Notes: generated by a model not told the origin, from the letters alone. Counted from the stretch's first letter, positions 7,028-11,963 are shown. The stretch is DNA of 12,040 nt from Candidatus Aenigmatarchaeota archaeon (GCA_030616125.1 JAUWXZ010000010.1:1-12040), one strand, 5' to 3'. Numbers and translations: made by a program.

Positions 7028-7774
7028 GTGGCTACTGTGCGAAGGTCAGAAATTATACTCTCCATAATTTTGATTCTTTGTTTGGTTTTCATTTTCGCTA
7101 ATGGAGAAAAAATACTGAATTTCCTTAAAACGTTTTCTTTCTATGAAGAAACTCTACCTGGATATAACATTTCTCAAGAAATTCCCGAGTATGAAAAGCC
7201 CGAAATGAATGCTTCTGAGCTAGAAGCTATGATCCACAATTTAACGAACTTAGAAAGAGCCAAGTATAATTTATCTTTCTTCGACTGGAACAATGAAGTG
7301 GCCGAAGTTGCTAGATCCCATAGTCAATTCATGGCTGAAACTGGAATTTTTTCACACACCAATCTTCAAGGACAGAATGTCAGTGATAGGCTCAGAGAAG
7401 CTGCGGTTTATTGCTGGAATATGACTGGAGAAAATATATTCAAAATAAACGCAGTCAAATTAGTAAAAATTTACTACATTGACCACAAAGAAACGCACAG
7501 AGTAAAAATATATTTCACTCAAGATGAATTTGCAGAAGAAATAGTCAGTGGGTGGATGAACAGCTCAGGCCACAGAAAAAATATATTGACTCAAGAATTT
7601 ACAGAAGAGGGAATTGGAATTGTGAATGATTCTGAAGAAAATTATTATATTACACAAAACTTGATAGTGAGGATTGACTGTGGGTTTAAAGATGCTCCAT
7701 GTTGTCCTTCTCCGCCTGGTTATTTGCCTTCTTGTTACAAACCTTGGAAATGTGCAGCAGGAGTATGCAAATAA
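7028..7774 (+). CDS. Membrane-anchored extracellular CAP (SCP/PR-1) domain protein with Cys-rich tail
   Basis: A 248-residue protein. Residues 9-25 are an uninterrupted hydrophobic segment after the basic VRRSE, so this is a signal anchor with the rest outside the cell. The CAP domain spans about residues 65-212: helix with NLERAKYNLS, then HSQFMAETGIFSHT (putative ligand His110), MTGENI (Glu135), and VSGWMNSSGHRKNIL (His182), the family's His/Glu/His cavity residues. The tail from residue 218 has six Cys (218, 225, 226, 236, 242, 247) in 31 residues plus Pro/Gly, suggesting a disulphide-bonded mini-domain. CAP proteins bind sterols, lipids, peptides or metal; the role in archaea is largely unknown. 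A GTG start is the only option in this position. The TAA stop is one base from that of the convergent metallophosphoesterase. Confidence 0.85.
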   Translation: MATVRRSEIILSIILILCLVFIFANGEKILNFLKTFSFYEETLPGYNISQEIPEYEKPEMNASELEAMIHNLTNLERAKYNLSFFDWNNEVAEVARSHSQFMAETGIFSHTNLQGQNVSDRLREAAVYCWNMTGENIFKINAVKLVKIYYIDHKETHRVKIYFTQDEFAEEIVSGWMNSSGHRKNILTQEFTEEGIGIVNDSEENYYITQNLIVRIDCGFKDAPCCPSPPGYLPSCYKPWKCAAGVCK

Positions 7775-7775
7775 A

Positions 7776-8486
7776 TTAAACAAATTTTGTAATCCCAGGT
7801 TTTAATTGCTCTGTATCGATTACAACAATTTCTTTATTCAAAGGTAAAGCAACATTAAAAACTGGAATCCGATCAACCCAAACCATTTTTGTTCCGCGAT
7901 GAGAATGTCCGTGCAGAACTAAGTTTGGTTTTCTTTGGATCAACACATTTTCAAAAACTTGGCAACCCATACTGCCCCAGAATCTAGGATTTTCTCCTTC
8001 TAGACTTTTGTAAGTAGGAGAATAGTGGCTTAAAAATATTTTGTAGTGAGTGAGCATTCTCTGAAAATGTTTGTCTGCAAGCAAAACCCTTTCATGATAA
8101 ATTTTCTCTATGTTTGGAAGGTTTGCTCTTTGCCATTGGGTTGGGACATCCAAGCTTCCAGTAGTACCAAAAACCCCCACTGAAAGTGAACCAATTTTTA
8201 ATACGATACTTTGATCGTCCAGAAATCTTATCTCATTATATTTTCTCTTCAATTCTTCTCTTATATCTGGGATGAATTCACTGTTTCCAAAAGTTGCAAT
8301 TATGGGGCAAGTGATTTTTCCAAACAGTGCATTATAAATTTTTTCATATTCCTCTATTTTTCCTCTGCTTATCATGTCCCCGACCATCAAAAACAAATCA
8401 GGTTTTACTTTTAATCCTTCTATTGCGTGAACAAAATCTTCATAGTATCGAGGAGAGTGAACATCTCCAGTAGTAGCTATCAACAT
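7776..8486 (-). CDS. Calcineurin-like metallophosphoesterase
   Basis: A 236-residue member of the calcineurin-like phosphoesterase superfamily. The dimetal ligands appear in order: GDVHSP (Asp8, His10), GDM (Asp37), GNSE (Asn68), SHYSP (His154), and HGHSH (His192, His194). The GNSE in place of the commoner GNHE/GNCD lacks the extra catalytic His, as in several small phosphodiesterase subfamilies. The substrate is not known; family members hydrolyse phosphomonoesters or cyclic and bis-phosphodiesters. Length is typical for a stand-alone domain and there is no signal peptide, so it is cytoplasmic. ATG at 8486 is preceded on its strand by A+T-rich DNA and by the tRNA-Ala gene on the same strand 41 bases upstream. 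It converges on the CAP gene with one base between the stop codons. Confidence 0.88.
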   Translation of the reverse strand: MLIATTGDVHSPRYYEDFVHAIEGLKVKPDLFLMVGDMISRGKIEEYEKIYNALFGKITCPIIATFGNSEFIPDIREELKRKYNEIRFLDDQSIVLKIGSLSVGVFGTTGSLDVPTQWQRANLPNIEKIYHERVLLADKHFQRMLTHYKIFLSHYSPTYKSLEGENPRFWGSMGCQVFENVLIQRKPNLVLHGHSHRGTKMVWVDRIPVFNVALPLNKEIVVIDTEQLKPGITKFV

Positions 8487-8527
8487 AATAAAAAATTGTT
8501 TTGGAAATGTTTATTTTTTCATTAAAA

Positions 8528-8610
8528 TGGACCGGAGGGGATTTGAACCCCTAGCCTCTGCCTTGCGAAGGCAGCGATTTTGGCTTATTCTACCATTGAT
8601 CTACCAGCCC
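8528..8610 (-). tRNA. tRNA-Ala (anticodon CGC), with 11-base insertion in the D arm
   Basis: Reads 5' to 3' from 8610 to 8528 (83 bases). Acceptor GGGCTGG pairs with CCGGTCC and includes the G3-U70 wobble pair that identifies alanine tRNAs; the discriminator is A. The anticodon stem is CTGCC/GGCAG with loop TTCGCAA (anticodon CGC), the variable loop is AGGCT, and the T arm is AGGGG-TTCAAAT-CCCCT. The D arm is 11 bases too long. Removing nucleotides 22-32 (AATAAGCCAAA) restores GATC-AATGGTA-GATC, a perfect four-pair D stem. I therefore call an intron at + strand 8579-8589. No CCA is encoded. Confidence 0.92.
8579..8589 (-). other. Candidate 11-base intron in the D arm of tRNA-Ala
   Basis: Sequence on the minus strand is AATAAGCCAAA. 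In the transcript, U16-A30, G17-C29, G18-C28 and U19-G27 would form a four-pair helix, flanked by 3-base bulges A20 G21 A22 and A31 A32 A33 and a 4-base AUAA loop, so cuts after G21 and after A32 would remove exactly 11 bases. The outer helix of a full BHB is not clean: the D-stem half flanking it is interrupted. Ligation gives a four-pair D stem. Based on folding by eye. Confidence 0.6.
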
Positions 8611-8665
8611 TTGATTAAATTATAATTCCTTAAAAACTTAAGTAAAATAATTAAATATATACTCT

Positions 8666-8751
8666 GGGCGAGTAGCTTAGCCTGGTTGGAGCACTCGGCT
8701 GATAAATACTTAGAAACCGAGCGGTCGTGAGTTCAAATCTCACCTCGCCCA
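8666..8751 (+). tRNA. tRNA-Ile (anticodon GAU), with 11-base intron
   Basis: 86 bases. Acceptor GGGCGAG/CTCGCCC, discriminator A at 8751, T arm GTGAG-TTCAAAT-CTCAC, variable CGGTC, D stem GCTT/GAGC (containing one wobble pair) and anticodon stem CTCGG/CCGAG. The anticodon loop is 18 bases instead of 7. Taking out 8705-8715 leaves CTGATAA with anticodon GAT (8701-8703), i.e. isoleucine. GAU fits the AUU/AUC codons; AUA would need a separate tRNA. No CCA is encoded. Confidence 0.93.
8705..8715 (+). other. 11-base BHB intron of tRNA-Ile at the canonical position 37/38
   Basis: Sequence AATACTTAGAA. Loop bases 8699-8702 (CTGA) pair with intron bases 8710-8713 (TTAG, one G-U pair), giving a four-pair central helix. 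It is flanked by the 3-base bulges 8703-8705 (TAA) and 8714-8716 (AAA), and the inner loop is only ATAC. Cuts after 8704 and 8715 follow the standard archaeal BHB rule. This is close to the smallest intron such an endonuclease is known to remove. Confidence 0.85.
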
Positions 8752-8763
8752 CAAAATTTCTGA

Positions 8764-8775
8764 AATATTTAAAAA
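8764..8775 (+). promoter_or_regulatory. TATA box candidate for tRNA-Glu
   Basis: ATATTTAAAAAT centred about 30 bases before the mature 5' end of tRNA-Glu at 8799, the spacing expected of an archaeal TBP site with a start a few bases upstream of the mature end. Confidence 0.45.
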
Positions 8776-8798
8776 TAGTAATTAATATTATTCAAGAT

Positions 8799-8911
8799 GC
8801 CCCTGTAGTCTAGTCCGGTCAAGGATACTGGCCTTTCGATTGAGTTCGAAAGATTTGATTTAAGATGAAAGAAGAAAGCCAGCGACCCGGGTTCAAATCC
8901 CGGTGGGGGCA
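8799..8911 (+). tRNA. tRNA-Glu (anticodon UUC), with 38-base intron
   Basis: 113 bases. Acceptor GCCCCTG (8799-8805) pairs with TGGGGGC ending at 8910, discriminator A 8911. D stem GTCT/GGAT, anticodon stem CTGGC/GCCAG (8828-8832 with 8878-8882), variable CGAC, T arm CCGGG-TTCAAAT-CCCGG. The anticodon loop begins CTTTCG with anticodon TTC at 8835-8837, giving glutamate. The intron is 8839-8876, between positions 37 and 38. No CCA is encoded. Confidence 0.93.
8839..8876 (+). other. 38-base BHB intron of tRNA-Glu
   Basis: Loop bases 8833-8836 (CTTT) pair with intron bases 8871-8874 (GAAG, one G-U pair) as the central helix, with bulges 8837-8839 (CGA) and 8875-8877 (AAA); cuts after 8838 and 8876 leave the loop CTTTCGA. 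The exon-intron junction can instead form a perfect 7-pair hairpin: CTTTCGA (8833-8839) with TCGAAAG (8846-8852) around a 6-base loop, which would block the BHB helix. An A/T/G-rich stretch with few C residues fills the rest. Confidence 0.85.
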
Positions 8912-8945
8912 ATTATATAGTCAAATTAAACTAATTCTTAAAATT

Positions 8946-9431
8946 TCAAAATGGTTGATATTCCTTTAGGTGCCCTCTTTTTTTAACATGCTCCATTATA
9001 GCATACCTTACTCCTGCAAAACATTGGCTCAGCTCATAATTTTGTGATAAAAACTGAAGCTCAATATTCCAATTGTGCTTTATCAGCTTTTTAAGTAATT
9101 TGACTTCTTTTAGTGTTGTTGGTACAAAACATATGAGGTCAGGGTTATTAACTCTTTCGTACAGTAAATTTGTCTGGTATGTTTTGAATATAAAATTAGT
9201 TGGGAAAAATAACTCCGTATTTTCAGGACAAAAAACTAAATGCGATCTAGATGTTTCTGTACCTCTTGGTCTATACGAAATAATTCCAGCATGAGTAAAA
9301 CAATCATGAATATCGGAAGTAAAAAGATTCTTGGCATGTTTCTTAAACTTGGATTCAGCATTGTCTGAAATAAGAACTACAGCATTCAGTTTTTGATGAA
9401 TACGTTCTTCTATTTCTGATTCTTCAACCAT
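8946..9431 (-). CDS. Hypothetical protein, 161 residues, within the tRNA cluster
   Basis: I do not recognise this family. The start is probably ATG at 9431: a TATA-like TTTAAATTTT (9449-9458) lies about 23-25 bases upstream on this strand, fitting a leaderless message. A GTG at 9440 would add three residues (164 in total). The protein is soluble and mixed alpha/beta in character: an acidic N-terminus (VEESEIEERIHQ), beta-like AVVLIS, then DIHDCFTHAGIIS with scattered His and Cys, a central RPRGTETSRSHLVFCPENTE, another beta-like DLICFVP, and a basic C-terminal helix. The beta-strand/helix alternation and the VVLISD and DLICFVP strands suggest a small Rossmann-like fold, but this is a guess. 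It sits between tRNA-Glu and tRNA-Leu, on the opposite strand to both. Confidence 0.55.
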   Translation of the reverse strand: MVEESEIEERIHQKLNAVVLISDNAESKFKKHAKNLFTSDIHDCFTHAGIISYRPRGTETSRSHLVFCPENTELFFPTNFIFKTYQTNLLYERVNNPDLICFVPTTLKEVKLLKKLIKHNWNIELQFLSQNYELSQCFAGVRYAIMEHVKKRGHLKEYQPF

Positions 9432-9448
9432 AATGCTCACTTACAGAC

Positions 9449-9458
9449 TTTAAATTTT
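9449..9458 (-). promoter_or_regulatory. TATA box candidate for the 161-residue hypothetical protein
   Basis: TTTAAATTTT (AAAATTTAAA on the gene's strand) is centred about 23 bases before the ATG at 9431, consistent with a leaderless archaeal start. It is the main reason for preferring 9431 over the GTG at 9440. Confidence 0.4.
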
Positions 9459-9497
9459 CTAAGAAAGTATTAATTATTAACATTTAAAAACAATGTT

Positions 9498-9583
9498 GCG
9501 GGAGTCCCCTAGTCTGGTCAATGGGGCAGGATTGAGGTTCCTGTGGATTAGTTCCTTCGTGGGTTCAAATCCCACCTTCCGCA
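9498..9583 (+). tRNA. tRNA-Leu (anticodon GAG)
   Basis: 86 bases, no intron. Acceptor GCGGGAG (9498-9504) pairs with CTTCCGC ending at 9582, discriminator A 9583. Anticodon stem CAGGA/TCCTG with loop TTGAGGT (anticodon GAG at 9534-9536). A 15-base variable arm (9544-9558) can form a GGA/TCC stem, as in class II tRNAs such as leucine. T arm GTGGG-TTCAAAT-CCCAC. No CCA is encoded. Its last 25 bases are the template for the three downstream repeats. Confidence 0.94.
9559..9583 (+). repeat. tRNA-Leu T-arm/acceptor end: parental copy of the att-like repeat
   Basis: The 3' end of the intact tRNA-Leu (T stem, TTCAAAT loop, acceptor 3' strand and discriminator). tRNA 3' ends are the favoured target of archaeal tyrosine integrases (established knowledge). 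Degenerate direct copies lie at 10105, 10636 and 11035, each just upstream of one of the following genes. Confidence 0.6.
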
Positions 9584-9618
9584 TTGCTTAATAACCAGAC
9601 AAGATGAGGTAGTTAATT

Positions 9619-10043
9619 ATGGTGGAACAGGTTTTTCCGGAACCCACTGTTGGGGCCCTAATTTTCAATGAAGAAGGCAAAATTTTTTGATGAAGTCCCA
9701 CAAATGGAATAACAAATATGCTATACCAGGAGGTCATATTGAATTGGGAGAGTCCATTGAAGTGGCGCTTAAACGAGAAATTAAAGAAGAAACAGGGCTA
9801 GATATTTTTGATATAGTTTTTATTTGTTTTCAGGAATTTATTTTTGACGACGCTTTCTGGAAAAGGAAACATTTTATTTTCTTAGACTATGCATGCAAAA
9901 CAAAGTCTAAAAAGGTGGTTTTGGATTCAGAGGGCCAAGAGTTTATCTGGGTTACTCCCAAAAAAGCGTTAAGCTTAGAAATTGAGCCTTATTCAAAAAA
10001 AACTATTGAACAATTCATCAAAAAAATTCCAGATGGTTTTTAG
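9619..10043 (+). CDS. NUDIX hydrolase with a one-base frameshift near the N-terminus
   Basis: Reading from ATG 9619 gives an N-terminus that fits a NUDIX domain (TVGALIFNEEGKIF) and then stops at TGA 9688-9690. Reading resumes in the -1 frame at the same point: LMKSHKWNNKYAIPGGH continues exactly as expected. A perfect NUDIX box G-x5-E-x7-REIKEETGL follows, with the metal-binding Glu residues; the rest is normal to TAG at 10043 (about 142 residues if joined). The break is in a run of six T (9683-9688) where seven would keep frame. Either a sequencing error in a homopolymer, a recent pseudogene, or transcriptional slippage or -1 frameshifting could explain it; translation could also begin at TTG 9687 or ATG 9690, which would lose a beta-strand. 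NUDIX enzymes hydrolyse nucleoside diphosphates linked to another group. It is the first gene after tRNA-Leu, starting 35 bases from it. Confidence 0.85.
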
Positions 10044-10056
10044 GAGGTAGTAAAGC

Positions 10057-10101
10057 ATGAAAAAATCACAACATACAAAAACAGAATCCACAAACCACTA
10101 A
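10057..10101 (+). CDS. 14-residue ORF behind a strong Shine-Dalgarno sequence (possible gene remnant)
   Basis: The TAG stop of the first NUDIX gene runs directly into GGAGGT (10043-10048), eight bases before ATG at 10057. The frame encodes MKKSQHTKTESTNH and ends at TAA. Almost no other gene here has a Shine-Dalgarno sequence, so the site is odd. Four bases after its stop the att-like copy at 10105 begins. It could be the 5' end of a gene cut off by cassette insertion, a small leader peptide, or chance. Low confidence as a protein. Confidence 0.2.
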   Translation: MKKSQHTKTESTNH

Positions 10102-10104
10102 TCA

Positions 10105-10129
10105 ATGCCTTCGAACCCTCCCTCCTGCA
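10105..10129 (+). repeat. Degenerate tRNA-3'-end copy, att-like (before NUDIX gene 2)
   Basis: By eye, 16 of 25 bases match tRNA-Leu 9559-9583. The spacing of T-loop (TTCGAAC), T-stem half (CCTCC), acceptor half (CTCCTGC) and final A is that of a real tRNA 3' end, so it may come from a different tRNA. The matching 5' T-stem half is missing, so it is not a working tRNA. Confidence 0.4.
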
Positions 10130-10130
10130 T

Positions 10131-10141
10131 AAATATTTAAA
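10131..10141 (+). promoter_or_regulatory. TATA box candidate for NUDIX gene 2
   Basis: AAATATTTAAA, centred 30 bases before the ATG at 10166, between the att-like copy and the gene. Gives a leaderless or near-leaderless message and means this unit has its own promoter. Confidence 0.45.
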
Positions 10142-10165
10142 TTCTTTAATAAGGTAGTTTAAGAT

Positions 10166-10600
10166 ATGCCTGTATATTCTGCACATGCCGTAATAATCTA
10201 TCAAAAAAGAGCGTTGTTTAATCAAGAACATGAAGATTTTGGTCCTTTGTTGCCTGGAGGTAGATTTAATAAAAAAGATTTAGACATGATTGGAAAGATT
10301 ATGGAAGAAGATTTATCGGCAAATGTGCTTCGAAGAGAATTGAATGAGGAGCTAAAACCAGATCGTATTTCTGTAAATCAATATTTGGGTTGCTTTCCAG
10401 ATGATATAACCACAAAAAGCGGCAAGATACATCATATTGAAAAAATGTATTTTTGGGAAGTTGCTATTGAACCTAAAGAATTAGAAAGTTTGCAAAGTAG
10501 AACTCCTGTCCCATTGATGTATCTAAATCCTGCAGAAATAGAAATTAAGGTAAGATCACCTGCAATGAAACAAATAATCAAGAGATTTTATATATTTTAG
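10166..10600 (+). CDS. NUDIX-like hydrolase with an expanded NUDIX box
   Basis: A 144-residue NUDIX-fold protein. LLPGGRF (28-34) gives the GG at the start of the box and RRELNEEL (56-63) the REL-x-EEL catalytic helix with the metal-binding Glu residues. Between them are 23 residues instead of about 13, because the loop is enlarged with charged residues (KKDLDMIGKIMEED); the usual G-x5-E spacing is lost. After it, GCFPDDITTKSGKIHHIEKMYFWEV gives the later strands of the fold. No known subfamily was recognised, and the substrate is open. Start ATG 10166 lies behind its own TATA box and 36 bases from the att-like copy; the stop is TAG 10600. A second possibility is a catalytically altered NUDIX protein with a binding role. 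Confidence 0.65.
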   Translation: MPVYSAHAVIIYQKRALFNQEHEDFGPLLPGGRFNKKDLDMIGKIMEEDLSANVLRRELNEELKPDRISVNQYLGCFPDDITTKSGKIHHIEKMYFWEVAIEPKELESLQSRTPVPLMYLNPAEIEIKVRSPAMKQIIKRFYIF

Positions 10601-10635
10601 TTGACGAATTGAAATGAAAACAAAAGATAATTATG

Positions 10636-10660
10636 ACAAATTCAAATCTTACCTTCCGTA
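10636..10660 (+). repeat. Degenerate tRNA-Leu 3'-end copy, att-like (before the MazG gene)
   Basis: By eye, 17 of 25 bases match tRNA-Leu 9559-9583, including TTCAAATC and ACCTTCCG exactly. All eight differences are transitions. The T stem cannot pair, so it is not a tRNA. It lies 35 bases after the NUDIX 2 stop and 42 before the MazG ATG. Confidence 0.55.
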
Positions 10661-10702
10661 TAAGTTATATTTGTGGGATTTGATATATTGGATTAGGATT
10701 AT

Positions 10703-11035
10703 ATGGAATTGAAAGAACTTCTTAAATTCATTGAAATGGAAAGTGAAAGAATAAGAAAAAGGTATCCTAATCTCGATGAAGAAAAACTGATACTTGCACA
10801 AACAGTGAAAATAAATGAAGAACTTGGAGAATTATATAACGAAATTTTAAACCATTGTTCTCTCCAGAGAAAAGAAAAACAGGATAATATGGACAAAAAT
10901 GCCATTGAAGAAGAATTTTCAGATGTATTAATTACTACATTGCTATTAGCAAAAAGGATGAATGTTGATATTGAAAAGGCATTGAAAGAAAAAATAGGTA
11001 AAATAAATAAAAGATATGAGAAGTTTGATTTCTAA
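10703..11035 (+). CDS. MazG-like nucleotide pyrophosphohydrolase
   Basis: A 110-residue all-alpha protein of the MazG/dUTPase-like NTP pyrophosphatase type. The two metal-binding motifs are both present: EELGE (39-43, EExxE) and EEFSD (70-74, EExxD), separated by a 25-residue charged linker. Four helices are readable, including the LLKFIEMESERIRKRY N-terminal helix and the KALKEKIGKINKRY C-terminal helix. Single-domain members usually work as dimers or tetramers and hydrolyse (d)NTPs or modified nucleotides to monophosphate and PPi. Start ATG 10703; a TATA-like GATATATTGG (about 10680-10690) precedes it. The stop TAA abuts the next att-like copy. No toxin or antitoxin partner is nearby. Confidence 0.75.
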   Translation: MELKELLKFIEMESERIRKRYPNLDEEKLILAQTVKINEELGELYNEILNHCSLQRKEKQDNMDKNAIEEEFSDVLITTLLLAKRMNVDIEKALKEKIGKINKRYEKFDF

Positions 11036-11059
11036 TGGGTTCAAATTTCACCTTCCACT
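11035..11059 (+). repeat. Degenerate tRNA-Leu 3'-end copy, att-like (before the nucleoside hydrolase)
   Basis: The best copy: by eye, 20 of 25 bases match tRNA-Leu 9559-9583, with GGGTTCAAAT (11037-11046) and CACCTTCC (11049-11056) unbroken. Its first base is the last base of the MazG stop codon, and its end is 49 bases before the next ATG. Confidence 0.6.
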
Positions 11060-11108
11060 AAATTCTGAAGATATATTATCACGATTTCTAAATTGAAATA
11101 AGGACAGT

Positions 11109-11963
11109 ATGAAAACAAAAAATGTTATTATTGATTCGGATATAGGAGATGATATTGACGATGCATATGCTCTGGTTTTAGCTTTAAAATGTCATGAAAT
11201 AAAGATAGAAGCAATACTGACAAATAATCGATACACCAAAGAAAGGGCAATGATAGTAGAAAAATTAGTAAGCTTGGCCAAAGAAAACATTCCTATAATT
11301 AAAGGATTAAATGCTGGGAGAGGGAGATTAAGCAACCAAAAACTCTTTATCAAAAATTTCAAATCTTCTGCCCTGAAAAGTTTAAACCAGTCATTAGATT
11401 TTGTAAAAAATATCATCCGAAAATCCAAGATAACATTTGTATCGCTTGGGGCTTTAACTAATGTAGCATATTTGTTAGAGAACTTAAACAATAAAGAAAA
11501 AAGTAATCTGAATCTTTTGATAATGGGTGGTTCTTTTAACAAAGATTATCATGGTAAAAACAAACCAAAAGCTGAATGGAATATCTATTCTGACATAAAG
11601 GCTGCACAAAATGTTTTCAGTAATAATGTCCCAATAACTTTAGTCCCATTGGATTCTACATGGAATTTAGAATTGACTAAAAACAATATTAGAAAAATAA
11701 ATAATTCTAAAGATCCATTAAACAATGCTTTGCATGAATTGTACAAATATTGGAAAAGAAGTCATACTCATAGAAATCCTATACTTTATGATTCGTTTAC
11801 ATCAACCCTTTTAATTAAGAAATCGTTCGCTAAATTTGAGAAAATGATGGTTAAAGTAAATGATAAGGGCTATACTGTTGTAGATTCAAATAGTAATTCA
11901 ATAAATGTTGCTATCGAATCTGAAAAAAAAGATTTTATTGATTTCTTTATAAAGACAATTTAG
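11109..11963 (+). CDS. Inosine/uridine-preferring nucleoside hydrolase family protein
   Basis: A 284-residue protein of the IUNH family, which splits nucleosides into base and ribose in a Ca2+-dependent reaction. The N-terminal metal site reads IIDSDIGDDIDDAYAL with Asp9, Asp11, Asp17 and Asp18, the DxDxGxxxDDA form with a two-residue insertion known in some bacterial subfamilies. Later motifs are GALTN (114-118), IMGGS (138-142), EWNIYSD (156-162), PLDST and the YDSF (227-230) Asp, which closes the Ca2+ site. The usual HDA is YDS here, so the His at that place is replaced. Length is a little under the family's 300-320. The substrate is not certain. It is the last gene of the cassette-like set, with a TATA-like GATATATTATC (about 11070-11080) upstream. 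Confidence 0.85.
   Translation: MKTKNVIIDSDIGDDIDDAYALVLALKCHEIKIEAILTNNRYTKERAMIVEKLVSLAKENIPIIKGLNAGRGRLSNQKLFIKNFKSSALKSLNQSLDFVKNIIRKSKITFVSLGALTNVAYLLENLNNKEKSNLNLLIMGGSFNKDYHGKNKPKAEWNIYSDIKAAQNVFSNNVPITLVPLDSTWNLELTKNNIRKINNSKDPLNNALHELYKYWKRSHTHRNPILYDSFTSTLLIKKSFAKFEKMMVKVNDKGYTVVDSNSNSINVAIESEKKDFIDFFIKTI

Noticed and set aside
7565..7783. Minus-strand open frame inside the CAP gene
   Set aside because: It overlaps the conserved CAP C-terminal half and its Cys tail, and shows no recognisable motif.
9688..9693. Two in-frame TGA codons in the first NUDIX gene read as recoded (selenocysteine or tryptophan)
   Set aside because: The conserved protein continues in the -1 frame (LMKSHKW and the NUDIX box), not in the same frame, and TGA ends other genes here.
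10105..10129. A complete additional tRNA gene at this place
   Set aside because: Only the T-loop and 3' acceptor side are tRNA-like. The 5' T-stem half, anticodon arm and 5' acceptor are missing, so it is kept only as a remnant.
10040..10231. Minus-strand hydrophobic ORF across the NUDIX1-NUDIX2 spacer
   Set aside because: It runs through the spacer, the TATA-like box and the start of the second NUDIX gene, with no credible promoter; a chance frame is likelier.
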